The position numbers and the translations under genes were made by a program. The notes under the pieces were generated by a model that did no database searches, was not told the DNA's origin, and saw nothing but the letters and a program-made list of their open reading frames with translations. A DNA stretch of 64,000 nt from Lachancea thermotolerans CBS 6340 (Eukaryota > Ascomycota > Saccharomycetes > Saccharomycetales > Saccharomycetaceae). The stretch lies in contig NC_013080.1 of assembly GCF_000142805.1 (NCBI RefSeq), forward strand, positions 992,001-1,056,000. The letters are read 5' to 3'. Shown one piece after another: positions 1-8,587 of the stretch. Position 1 is the first letter of the stretch. The number at the start of each line of letters is the position of its first letter.

Positions 1-2116
1 TCACTTGGTGAATCATAACATCACCAAATTCTTCGCCATGGCCACCCTCCTCGTCGTCATCGTCATCTTCGACAGCCCCTGCTCCAGTGTTTGTTTCGTG
101 GTGAACAAGCCCAGCCTCGTTGTCAGGCAGAGCAATATGTTGATGTTTGTCTTGAGTAAACTTGAAGTGCAATGGCTTGATCAGCAACAGACAAGGGATG
201 CAGATCAAAGCCATGATAAGTAGGAACACCTGGACTTTAGCTTGATGAGGGTAGAGTTCCTCCTCAACTGTACCTGGCGACAAAAACATGTTGATCAAGG
301 TGTTCAGCAAACCTGGCGCAGGCTTGCCAATAGCAACCCAGTCAATAGTCCACTTGTAGATGATACAGACCGTGAGGTAACCAAAGATACCTTGCATGAA
401 CAAGAGACCAGGGATGAAGTTACCAATAATGTCAATCCACTTCTGGAAGTACACGTAGTTGACCAAGGAAAACATGTAAGAGTAGGTCATATGAATGAAA
501 CCAAGCAAGACAGAGAGTTTCATCTTGTAAGAATTGCTGAAAAGCAGAGCGTTTTCAGTACCATGCCAAGCCCAGTCCAAACCGAAAACATACGTGCCCA
601 CACTTTTCGCTTCAATGGCCTCACCGAGATGCCAGTGGGATGGCCATTCCCATCCAGACTTGAACAGAGTCAAAGACTTAGAAAACATGTCGTTGTACAA
701 GAAACCCGTGTAAATGGAGAAAAGACCCATTAACAACAAGATGTAACGTCCGGAGAAGGCCATGTCGAAAATCTCGTCACGCTTCATCTTGCCAAGAGCC
801 TTTTCGTTGAACACAAGCAAACCAGCAACCATACTCATCAGCATACCATGTCCCATATCACCAAACATTACAGCGAACATGAAGGGGAAGGTAACAATAG
901 TTGGCAAACCGGGATTGACTTCACGATAAGTGGCAGTACCGTAACAGTCACAGATGTTTTGGAAGGCCGCAGTAAACTTGTTGGTTCTGTGGAACGTAGG
1001 TGGAGTTCTGTTGGTCTCGAGAACTTGAACAATAGATGGGACATCCACACCTAGGGTCTCTGTTAGGTTAGCCAGCTGGACTTGCAGACTTCCAAGTTCG
1101 TCCTGAGGTACCCAGCCTTCACCAACCAACGTCTTACGGTTGGAGTCGAAGTCGAACAAGTTTAGAGTCTCGTAAACAGCCTTTTCGCGAGCAATTTCGG
1201 TGTTCCATGCGTGGAGCTCTTTCGAAACGGCAAATAACTCGGTCTCCAAAGTGGTGTTGGTAGTATCTAAGACAGTGTAAACGTCCGCTAGGCGAGAGTT
1301 GACCTCCGAGAGTTGTTTGGAGCGGTTAGATTGGTCGTCGCTAATTTCGTACAAGCTCGCGTCAAGGGACTCGGCAACTTTTTTGACCCTTTGCAAGATG
1401 ATATCACCGTAAGAGAACACAATAAACGCGTCTTTGTAGATCTTCTTCTGGGCCTTGGCGTCGTACAGAGGCTCGGTGATAGGTACAGTCCTGAAGAACA
1501 AATTACCCCTCAACACACGCCACAAGATCTGTTCTAGCGTCCCGGCCTTGGCTCTGGGAATAGTACCAGTAACAAAAGACACGGAACGTGGGAAATTTTC
1601 CTCGCCTGAGTCCTGCGATGTCAGTCCCGCACTTTGCGCGAAGAACTCGTCGCCCGCCTTCAGCACGTGGCGGAACTGCTCCAAGTCCGACTTTTGGAGC
1701 TCAAGCTGCTCGCTGGCCTCGACAAGCTGTTGCATGCGCTTCTCGATAAGCGTACCGTTTTCGATATGGTCGTCAATCTTCGAGGTACGTGGAGCAAGCT
1801 TGTGAGCACTAGCTACAGGGCTCGCGGCCAGGACTTCCTCGTCTTCTTCGTCCTCAAAGTCCTCATACAATTTGATGTCGTACTTGCATAACAGCGAGTA
1901 GAAGTAACGGTACTGTCTCTGCAGCTCGTCTAAACGTCTGACCTCAGGGACAAAGGTACGCTGGAACGCCCGAACCTTCCTGTTCAGGTCCCGAAACTGC
2001 ACAAGCCCGCGGTTTCCCAGGCTGTAGACTGTGTCCCTCGCAATTTCCTGGGGCACGTACAGCTGCACTAAGCTCATTTCCGCAGAGCGGAACATAGCCT
2101 CATACTTCTCTGACAT
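1..2116 (-). CDS. VPH1: V-ATPase subunit a, vacuolar isoform (5' part; 3' end outside the window)
   Basis: This is the membrane subunit a of the V0 sector of the vacuolar H+-ATPase, which carries protons across the vacuolar membrane. The frame reads from ATG at 2116 without a stop to base 1, about 705 codons of a protein usually near 840 residues. The start reads MSEKYEAMFRSAEMSLVQLY, the family N-terminus. A long cytosolic coiled-coil part follows, then the first membrane segments, with FAVMFGDMGHG and the HGTENALLFSNSYKMK stretch. It ends in an acidic loop followed by GEEFGDVMIHQV. The short acidic insert near residues 65-75 and this loop look like Vph1 rather than Golgi Stv1, and VPH1 (YOR270C) is the expected neighbour of FSF1. 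The proton-path arginine of the later membrane helices lies outside the window. It is divergent from ERG12. Confidence 0.95.
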   Translation of the reverse strand, partial: MSEKYEAMFRSAEMSLVQLYVPQEIARDTVYSLGNRGLVQFRDLNRKVRAFQRTFVPEVRRLDELQRQYRYFYSLLCKYDIKLYEDFEDEEDEEVLAASPVASAHKLAPRTSKIDDHIENGTLIEKRMQQLVEASEQLELQKSDLEQFRHVLKAGDEFFAQSAGLTSQDSGEENFPRSVSFVTGTIPRAKAGTLEQILWRVLRGNLFFRTVPITEPLYDAKAQKKIYKDAFIVFSYGDIILQRVKKVAESLDASLYEISDDQSNRSKQLSEVNSRLADVYTVLDTTNTTLETELFAVSKELHAWNTEIAREKAVYETLNLFDFDSNRKTLVGEGWVPQDELGSLQVQLANLTETLGVDVPSIVQVLETNRTPPTFHRTNKFTAAFQNICDCYGTATYREVNPGLPTIVTFPFMFAVMFGDMGHGMLMSMVAGLLVFNEKALGKMKRDEIFDMAFSGRYILLLMGLFSIYTGFLYNDMFSKSLTLFKSGWEWPSHWHLGEAIEAKSVGTYVFGLDWAWHGTENALLFSNSYKMKLSVLLGFIHMTYSYMFSLVNYVYFQKWIDIIGNFIPGLLFMQGIFGYLTVCIIYKWTIDWVAIGKPAPGLLNTLINMFLSPGTVEEELYPHQAKVQVFLLIMALICIPCLLLIKPLHFKFTQDKHQHIALPDNEAGLVHHETNTGAGAVEDDDDDEEGGHGEEFGDVMIHQV

Positions 2117-2758
2117 CGGATCGACAATTGAGATCCGCTGATCGAGCTTTCTTGAGATGTTTTCACTTGAAGAGTGTTTAATAACCGTAATGCCCCTGCC
2201 AAAGATAGTTGTGTGATGTACCGAAAATTTAGTACGCCGTGCAGGTTACCCGAACACGTGCACGCAACGCATAACCACGTGATAGAACCAAGTCCGAGGA
2301 CTCACCTTCAGACGCCACTAAAGCGGTGGCGACACACTTGGCTCTGGTCCAGGCTACTGGCTACTTGAAACTGCTCGAAAGACTGTTATTCGCCTGGGTC
2401 TTGGCCTCATTGATTCATCTCACGCATTATAATCAATGGGTCACGTGGAAGAGCCAAATGACCGGATAAGAAAGCAGGAAGACCAGATAGAGAACCAACA
2501 TAGAAGAAAAAAACCTGAACCTCCTAGCAAGCTGTTTCTTGGTCTTTACGCGAGAAATTTGGCCTTGGTGGAGGCAGACAATATCAACGTACATGATGAT
2601 ATAGCATAATGGCATATGGCCTTAACCTCTGCCCCAAGTCATGTTCTATACGCAGCTGTGAGTGCATTTTAACTCTGGAGACCTTGGTTAAGTGTAGAAG
2701 CTCTAGGTTTGGGTCGCTGGTGCGCGGTGCCCGCAGTTAGCAGAATGTCTTCCTCGAG

Positions 2759-2766
2759 TCACGTGA
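2759..2766. promoter_or_regulatory. TCACGTGA, Cbf1/bHLH-type site
   Basis: A palindromic TCACGTGA about 125 bases upstream of the ERG12 ATG. This is the Cbf1 class of E-box. Occupancy is inferred only. Confidence 0.45.
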
Positions 2767-2773
2767 TTGTTAT

Positions 2774-2784
2774 CTCGTTTAAGC
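2774..2784 (+). promoter_or_regulatory. Sterol-response-element-like site (CTCGTTTAAGC)
   Basis: The sequence CTCGTTTAAGC lies about 106 bases before the ERG12 start. It differs by one base in the core from the S. cerevisiae Upc2/Ecm22 element as I remember it (core TCGTATA). The same 9-mer CTCGTTTAA occurs in the ERG8 promoter of this window. Its function is inferred. Confidence 0.45.
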
Positions 2785-2889
2785 GAACATTTCTTGGTGC
2801 TCGCTCCATAAAATGGGCTCATCGCGCGTTGAAACTTGATCAACAGACCCATTATTACGACCCATTGTGCTGTTACTGCGGCGTGAACC

Positions 2890-4137
2890 ATGTCCCTTCC
2901 ACTGCTGACTTCCGCTCCTGGCAAAGTAATTATCTTTGGTGAGCACTCGGCCGTGTTCAACGAGCCTGCGGTAGCTGCGAGCGTCTCTGCTCTAAGAACG
3001 TACCTGCTTGTCAGCGCAGCACAGGACCCTAAGGTCGTCGAGCTCGACTTTCCTGACATCAAATTTGACAAACAATGGTCTGGTGAAGCTCTGGCCACGA
3101 TTGCTGCGGGCGTTCAGCCGGAGGCCGTCACGGACTCGCGCGAGCTAAACGCGGATTTGAGCAATGCCCTCGAGTCACTGCTGCAGCCGCTAAGCGGCTC
3201 GCTTCACTATCAGGCTGCGTACTGTTTCCTGTATATGTACTTTAGCTTATGCGGTACGCGTACAGGTGTCAAGTTCACGGTGAAATCGAGTCTACCTATC
3301 GGTGCGGGTCTTGGTTCGAGTGCGTCGCTCGCGGTGTGCCTCGCACTTGCACTTGGAAAATTAGGAGGTCATTTGAAGCATGGCACAGAGTCATTGACCA
3401 AGGAGGAGCTCGCTTTTGTCAACAAATGGTCTTTCATCGGAGAAAAGTGCATTCACGGAACTCCTTCAGGCATCGACAACATGGTGGCCACTTACGGTAG
3501 CGCTGTTCTATTTCAAAGGCTTCCTAGCGGCGAGACAAAGTCTGAGCAGATTCTCTCTTTCCCCCAAATACCCATGGTGCTGACCAACACTCGGATTCCG
3601 CGTTCCACTAAGGTGCTTGTTGCAGGCGTCAAAGATTTGATTGTGCGCCAGCCGGAGGTTATGAAACCAATTCTGGAATCCATGGGTGTTGTAGCTTCGA
3701 GCGGTGCCCAAATTCTCTCTCAGCTTACGGACGCTAATTATGAGAGTCTCTGCGAGTTGGTACGAGTGAACCATGGCCTTTTGGTTGCCCTCGGCGTGTC
3801 TCACCCCGGCCTAGAACTTATCAAATCAGTGGGTGATTCAATGAATATTGGCCACACTAAGCTCACTGGCGCGGGCGGTGGCGGGTGCGCCTTAACTCTC
3901 TTGAGCCGCGGTGCTAGGCCAGAAGAAGTTGAAAAGTTCAAGCGTACCCTTGAGTCCGAGCATAATTACAAAACGTACACCACGGGACTCGGGGGCCCAG
4001 GCTGTGGCTACATAGCTCCAGAGCTGGTCCAGCAGAACTTCAGTAGTATCGAACCTTTGTTCCGGAAGGACTCCACGGCCTCCGACCTGAACAAAGTGCT
4101 GCTCCCAAGTTCTGGATCTTTCCAATGGATACACTAG
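2890..4137 (+). CDS. ERG12: Mevalonate kinase
   Basis: Phosphorylates mevalonate with ATP to give 5-phosphomevalonate in the cytosolic isoprenoid and ergosterol pathway. The protein has 415 residues (S. cerevisiae 443). GHMP-kinase motifs are in order: the N-terminal SAPGKVIIFGEHSAV at 8-22, the ATP-binding GAGLGSSAS at 138-146, GTPSGID near 190-196, and the C-terminal LTGAGGGGCAL near 325-335. All key motifs look intact. The ATG at 2890 puts the first motif at the usual distance from the N-terminus. In S. cerevisiae ERG12 (YMR208W) is on the other duplicated block from its neighbours here, VPH1 and FSF1, a sign of pre-duplication order. The next enzyme of the pathway, ERG8, is 44 kb to the right. 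Confidence 0.97.
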   Translation: MSLPLLTSAPGKVIIFGEHSAVFNEPAVAASVSALRTYLLVSAAQDPKVVELDFPDIKFDKQWSGEALATIAAGVQPEAVTDSRELNADLSNALESLLQPLSGSLHYQAAYCFLYMYFSLCGTRTGVKFTVKSSLPIGAGLGSSASLAVCLALALGKLGGHLKHGTESLTKEELAFVNKWSFIGEKCIHGTPSGIDNMVATYGSAVLFQRLPSGETKSEQILSFPQIPMVLTNTRIPRSTKVLVAGVKDLIVRQPEVMKPILESMGVVASSGAQILSQLTDANYESLCELVRVNHGLLVALGVSHPGLELIKSVGDSMNIGHTKLTGAGGGGCALTLLSRGARPEEVEKFKRTLESEHNYKTYTTGLGGPGCGYIAPELVQQNFSSIEPLFRKDSTASDLNKVLLPSSGSFQWIH

Positions 4138-4250
4138 TGGAGCTGTATCGCAAGATAAAATGCCCAATAAATGATACACGCAGCAGGGTACCGTCACACT
4201 TGAAACAATGCTTATTCTATTACGGTGTATACGTTTATGAAAAATGATGT

Positions 4251-5234
4251 TTAGATCCCCCTGTTGAAGTAAACCTTGTCGACAGTCTCGCCGTCTTTGT
4301 CTTTCTTTCCCGCTAGATCCTTCTCCAACTTGTGAACATCGATGTCCTGGTACTGAGGGAAAACGGCCAACGCGAAGGGCAAAGCCGCAACGGATGTACC
4401 TAGGATCAAACCCAAATTGGCTAGCGTCTGGATTCCAAGGGATTTGCCCTTTAGAACATTTCTTTGCAATCTTACCAGGAGCAAAGGAGGAATAACCATA
4501 ATAGGCGTAGCGTTGATGACTCTGCTCAGGGCAGTCTCACCGACGGCAAGGAAAGCGGCCTTCTTGGACTTACCGACTTCGTCTCCGTTCTTGTCATAGA
4601 CAGAAATACCCTTGCGGATCTCATCGCCTCTCATCAGGAAAACGTTGACGATACCTGCGCTCACAACGGCGGCGAAAGGCACCAAACGGCCTAGGATCAA
4701 CCTAGTGTTGGCGGATATCTTTGTCAAGCGTGGCACAATTTTATTAAGGCCCACAGCAACACCACAAGATGCGGTCACTGCCATTGTGTAGTTGGTGATG
4801 AGCTGCTGCATGGACATAGGATGCGATTTGTTGGCGTTGGCAGAGTTGATGGCCACGTTCAACGACTGGTTAGTCCACTGCCAGAAGATGGTGCCTGCAG
4901 TGCCCAAACCTGGCGTCAGCATACCGGCGGTAACCACCAAGTTAGACAAAACGCAGCACGACATGCGGAAGGGCAGCAAGACAGTCTCGCCTGTGTCAGG
5001 ATGAACTGTAGAGTCGAGCTGTTTTTTGGCGTGCCAAAACTCAGGAGTTGTTTGCTTCAGCTCGCCTCTGCGGTACGAAGAAATCACATCGCGAGCTTTC
5101 TGCAAATCGTTCTCTGTCGTGAGCAGCATGGATGGGTCCGCGATTTCGGAACAGTGACGGACCCTTCCCCAATAGGTGGAGAGATCAAACCGCGAGTCGG
5201 GAAGTGGCAGAGGTCCGGGAACAGAAGAAGCCAT
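4251..5234 (-). CDS. FSF1: Sideroflexin family mitochondrial carrier
   Basis: A 327-residue sideroflexin, the same length as S. cerevisiae Fsf1 (YOR271C). Sideroflexins are mitochondrial inner-membrane proteins; animal members carry serine for one-carbon metabolism, and the yeast substrate is less certain. Visible family marks are the N-terminal PDSRFDLSTYWGRVRH, the HPDTGE signature at 78-83 followed by LLPFRMS, and several hydrophobic helices from about residue 95 to 300. There is no cleavable presequence, as usual for the family. It is convergent with ERG12, with 113 bases between the stops, and divergent from YTM1. Confidence 0.95.
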   Translation of the reverse strand: MASSVPGPLPLPDSRFDLSTYWGRVRHCSEIADPSMLLTTENDLQKARDVISSYRRGELKQTTPEFWHAKKQLDSTVHPDTGETVLLPFRMSCCVLSNLVVTAGMLTPGLGTAGTIFWQWTNQSLNVAINSANANKSHPMSMQQLITNYTMAVTASCGVAVGLNKIVPRLTKISANTRLILGRLVPFAAVVSAGIVNVFLMRGDEIRKGISVYDKNGDEVGKSKKAAFLAVGETALSRVINATPIMVIPPLLLVRLQRNVLKGKSLGIQTLANLGLILGTSVAALPFALAVFPQYQDIDVHKLEKDLAGKKDKDGETVDKVYFNRGI

Positions 5235-5713
5235 TTTAATTCAATACTGTGATGAGATGTTGAGGCACAGAACTAAGTTCTAGGGCGGCTATGGGATCGT
5301 GTGCTGGGTTGATCAAGAGACCGACTCACTACGCTTCCGCTATTGATTTTTTCAATATTTTTCACCATCAGATGAGATTATCTAAGTTGGCCGGTACCGG
5401 CGATGTGAGAATTCGCGCCAATGTTATCTCAAGCTCCATGGTTCATGTAAAAAACCGCAAGAGAAAAGACTACTGGGGAGCTGCGGCTCTTGTTTCTGTT
5501 CGACGGCAACACACGGACAGCTTTCCAAGCTTGTGTGGCCCTCAATGACGTGTAATTTACATATGGTGCTTGACGCGAATGAAAAGCGCAGTAAATGCGT
5601 CTTAGAGCCCGTACCACGAGACAGAAGCTCCTCCAAAACTTGAGCGAGACATATGCTATCCTTTGCGCCCAGTCGACAACAGGCTGATGAAATGGTAACC
5701 GAGGCGCCTTCAG

Positions 5714-5721
5714 TCACGTGA
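5714..5721. promoter_or_regulatory. TCACGTGA, Cbf1-type site
   Basis: A second perfect palindromic E-box in the window, in the middle of the FSF1-YTM1 gap. Binding is inferred. Confidence 0.35.
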
Positions 5722-6833
5722 TAGAATATATCTCCAGGGATTTGTTTGCATGCTCAGGACCACACGAGTTGCCGCGAGGGAGATTGGAAGGCTTCGGTCT
5801 TACTGCCACCTTACCTTAGCAGGAGCCATTTTGTGGTCAGAAGCAGCGATTTCCTGCGCCTCCTGTTTTAAACTTGCCTCGAAAATGACAAGCTTCACAC
5901 CTTGCGAAATATCTCTCTATAGGCTCGCAGTTTTTGGCGAGACCTCTAAACGTCTTGTTCGCTAAATACTAGCTTTGAACTGTAGCGGCGGACCCGCGCT
6001 TGGATGCAAACAGCCCCAGACGCCGCGTTGCATGCCTCAACTGTTATGTTTATCACTTTGTACATAAAAGTCGTCATGTAAATCATGTGATAAGCGAACT
6101 CTCGCGCACCCCGCCGGCGTCGTTGCGCCAGCATTTCCTGGCATCCGCCATACTCTCCAACCCACCAGTGTATACATAATAATGCGTCAAACCCAAAACT
6201 GACACCCACGGCGTTTTCGCCTCCAGCCTTGCAACTCTTACTACCTCGCCCAAAGTGCCTCAAAAAACGCCATGTGATAAAACCTGCACGGCCAAACTTG
6301 CGTAGCCTTGCGGGCGCGGCAAAATGCCCTAAGTCCCCGCTCCACAGCCCGCCTCATTGTTTGTAGTTATCCCCAGTGGCTGCCCTAATCAATTCTTTAC
6401 TCTTACCCTCCTTAGGCTGTTTCTCGCTGGATGCCCAAAATCAACTTTTATAACCATTTTCTCTCTTCTTCCTACTACTCCTGATATTTGTTTTAGCTCA
6501 GTGATACGAAATAAAAAGCCTTCTATTCACTGTGCCATCTTTGTATCCGTAGATGATCAGAGGGGAAAAGAACGGCTAGACCAAGGTTCCTGCGCGAGCG
6601 TCCTCATACTGTCTGAATCGATTAGCAAGTCTGGGTTCAGTCGGTAACTGCGCGAGCGCTACATTCACTAGCAAGTAGAAATTCAATTGTAGAACTTAGT
6701 AGAATTAAGTATATCGAGCACGGCCTGTAGCACGCGTGCCCGGCAGGCGCGCTAGACGCTGCGTTGTGGCCAACTAGTTAGCCTATGAAATCTATCACGA
6801 GCATGCTTTTTTTCGCGGTGCTCTAGGTAGGCC

Positions 6834-6844
6834 TGAAAAATTTT
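6834..6844 (+). promoter_or_regulatory. RRPE element (TGAAAAATTTT)
   Basis: An exact RRPE (ribosomal RNA processing element), the Stb3 site of ribosome-biogenesis promoters, 77 bases upstream of the YTM1 ATG and directly next to the PAC elements. Confidence 0.8.
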
Positions 6845-6849
6845 GAGAG

Positions 6850-6879
6850 CTCATCTCGAGCTCATCGCAGGCTCATCGC
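6850..6879 (-). promoter_or_regulatory. Three PAC elements (CTCATC / CTCATCGC)
   Basis: CTCATC at 6850, CTCATCGC at 6861 and CTCATCGC at 6872 are reverse-strand copies of the PAC core GCGATGAG bound by Dot6/Tod6. The spacing is 11 bases, so the sites face the same side of the helix. With the RRPE they form the classic ribosome-biogenesis promoter of YTM1. Confidence 0.8.
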
Positions 6880-6920
6880 AAGTACCAAAACGCGGAACAG
6901 TGCATCAAGAGACTACCGAA

Positions 6921-8258
6921 ATGGCTGAGGAAGCGCAGGTCAAGATCAGATTCTTCACGCGAGAACAAGATGAGTCTCTCAGAGCAGACGACTCAACGCT
7001 ATTCGCGCCCGTGTCGTTGAAGAGATACGGGCTCTCAGAGATCGTCAACCACCTTCTGGGGCTCGAGAGTGCGGTTCCATTCGACTTCCTGATCGACGGG
7101 GAGCTGCTGCGCAGCTCTCTCGCCGAATACCTGACCAAAAAGGGTCTATCTTCCGAGACATGTCTCAACGTTGAGTACACACGCGCTGTGCTCCCACCGT
7201 CCTACCTGAAAAGTTTCGACAACGATGACTGGGTCAGCGCCCTAGACGTTGGCGACAGCCGGATTGTTAGCGGCTCCTACGATGGTATTGTGCGCACCTG
7301 GGACCTGTCTGGCAAAGTGGAGAAGCAGTACGCTGGCCACGCGGGCGCCGTGCGCGCCGTCAAGTACATATCCGGCACCAGGCTTGTGTCCGGCGCAAAC
7401 GACCGTACGCTGCGTCTGTGGAAGACCAAGAACGATGCCCTGAAGAACAACCTGGAGGCCGAAGAAGACGACGTGGAGGACGGTAAGACCTTGGCTATTC
7501 TCGAGGCCCACAAAGCTCCAGTGGTAACATTGGACGTGAGCGCTGACAGAATCCTCTCAGGATCTTACGATAACTCTATCGGTTTCTGGTCCACCAACCA
7601 CAAGGAAATGACCGCAGTGGACCCTATGGATGCACTTGGATCTAACGTTTCATCTGCTGCTAAGAAAAGAAGAAAGCTAGCCCTCAAAGATGGCTCTGTG
7701 AGAAGACGTTCTCCACTCGCGCTTTTAGAGTCTCACACAGCTCCTGTCGAAGGCGTCATATTCGATTTTGCTGATAAAACTGTTGGCTACTCCGTGTCTC
7801 AAGATCACACCATCAAGACCTGGGATCTTGTTACTGCTCGCTGTGTCGATACTAAGTCTACTTCTTATTCTCTTCTGTCCATGGTTCAGCTGCCTCAACT
7901 CAACTTACTCGCTTGCGGATCTAGCGCCAGGCATATCACCCTGCATGACCCTCGTGTTGATTCATCCACTAAAATTACGCAACAGCAGTTGAATGGCCAC
8001 AAGAACTTCGTGGTTGCACTTGATACTTGCCCAGAAAATGAGTATATGCTCTGTTCGGCGTCTCATGATGGTACAGTCAAGGTCTGGGACGTAAGATCTA
8101 ATGTTCCAATGTACACAATTACCAGAGAAGCCGATGTCACAAAGGGCGTGAACGACAAGGTTTTCGATGTTAAATGGGCGAAGGGCGTAGGCATCATCAG
8201 TGGTGGCCAGGACAAGAAAATCCAAATTAATAAAGGTGACGACATCTTCAAGAAATAG
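6921..8258 (+). CDS. YTM1: Ribosome biogenesis WD-repeat protein
   Basis: A 445-residue subunit of the Nop7-Erb1-Ytm1 complex, needed for 60S pre-ribosome maturation in the nucleolus; the AAA-ATPase Rea1 removes it. The N-terminal ubiquitin-like NLE domain (about residues 7-75) includes QVKIRFFTREQDE and LKRYGLSEIVNHLL, the part that docks on Rea1. From about residue 95 follow WD40 repeats, for example SGSYDGIVRTWDLSG, SGANDRTLRLWKTK and SASHDGTVKVWDVR, ending in QDKKIQINKGDDIFKK. I chose the ATG at 6921 because it gives the family N-terminus; the frame is open farther upstream, but only from a TTG. Expression is probably nutrient-controlled through the RRPE and PAC sites just upstream. Confidence 0.97.
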   Translation: MAEEAQVKIRFFTREQDESLRADDSTLFAPVSLKRYGLSEIVNHLLGLESAVPFDFLIDGELLRSSLAEYLTKKGLSSETCLNVEYTRAVLPPSYLKSFDNDDWVSALDVGDSRIVSGSYDGIVRTWDLSGKVEKQYAGHAGAVRAVKYISGTRLVSGANDRTLRLWKTKNDALKNNLEAEEDDVEDGKTLAILEAHKAPVVTLDVSADRILSGSYDNSIGFWSTNHKEMTAVDPMDALGSNVSSAAKKRRKLALKDGSVRRRSPLALLESHTAPVEGVIFDFADKTVGYSVSQDHTIKTWDLVTARCVDTKSTSYSLLSMVQLPQLNLLACGSSARHITLHDPRVDSSTKITQQQLNGHKNFVVALDTCPENEYMLCSASHDGTVKVWDVRSNVPMYTITREADVTKGVNDKVFDVKWAKGVGIISGGQDKKIQINKGDDIFKK

Positions 8259-8448
8259 ACCCAATGTAAATTAAATACCGCAAGCCAGGCTGAAGACCCT
8301 GTAAAGCGCTTTACACCATTGAGCAAAAGCTCTCTGCATACCAACAAAAGACTCAAAATTGTGAACTCTAATCCACGTATATAAATGGAGCGGAATCTAT
8401 CAATTATACATTTTTGCTCACTTTAAAATGTCAACCCGATTTTATTGA

Positions 8449-8586
8449 TCACTTCTCTTTATAAATTTGAAATGCGCCCTTCAACATGAGAGATCCGCAT
8501 AGGTTTTTGGCCTTACGCTGAAGCTTCAGAGCTGCACTGCGATACTCAAGGTATTGGTGCTCGGTCAGATCATTTTCAAACCACAT
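8449..8586 (-). CDS. Possible small ORF directly after the methyltransferase stop
   Basis: A 45-codon frame starts at an ATG one base after the stop codon of the YMR209C-type gene, in another frame. It reads MWFENDLTEHQYLEYRSAAL and goes on to a basic end, IYKEK. The composition looks protein-like, with charged residues and no low complexity, but I recognise no family. The methyltransferase domain already ends normally upstream, so this is either a separate small protein, a former C-terminal extension now out of frame, or chance. Confidence 0.25.
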   Translation of the reverse strand: MWFENDLTEHQYLEYRSAALKLQRKAKNLCGSLMLKGAFQIYKEK

Positions 8587-8587
8587 T

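Larger units (their letters stand above)
2117..2889. other. VPH1-ERG12 divergent intergenic region
   Basis: This 773-base region is the shared promoter of VPH1 (leftward) and ERG12 (rightward). It contains several CACGTG cores (about 2252, 2277, 2434 and 2760), the last as a full TCACGTGA, plus a sterol-element-like site at 2774-2784. The short open frames on both strands have no recognisable content and I regard them as chance. Confidence 0.7.
5235..6920. other. Long FSF1-YTM1 divergent intergenic region
   Basis: 1686 bases without a recognisable gene, long for a yeast divergent promoter. It holds a TCACGTGA at 5714-5721 and the RRPE/PAC cluster next to YTM1. The open frames inside (for example 5946-6263 minus, 105 codons) do not resemble a known family. 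I found no tRNA B-box, and no snoRNA that I could support. Confidence 0.6.
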
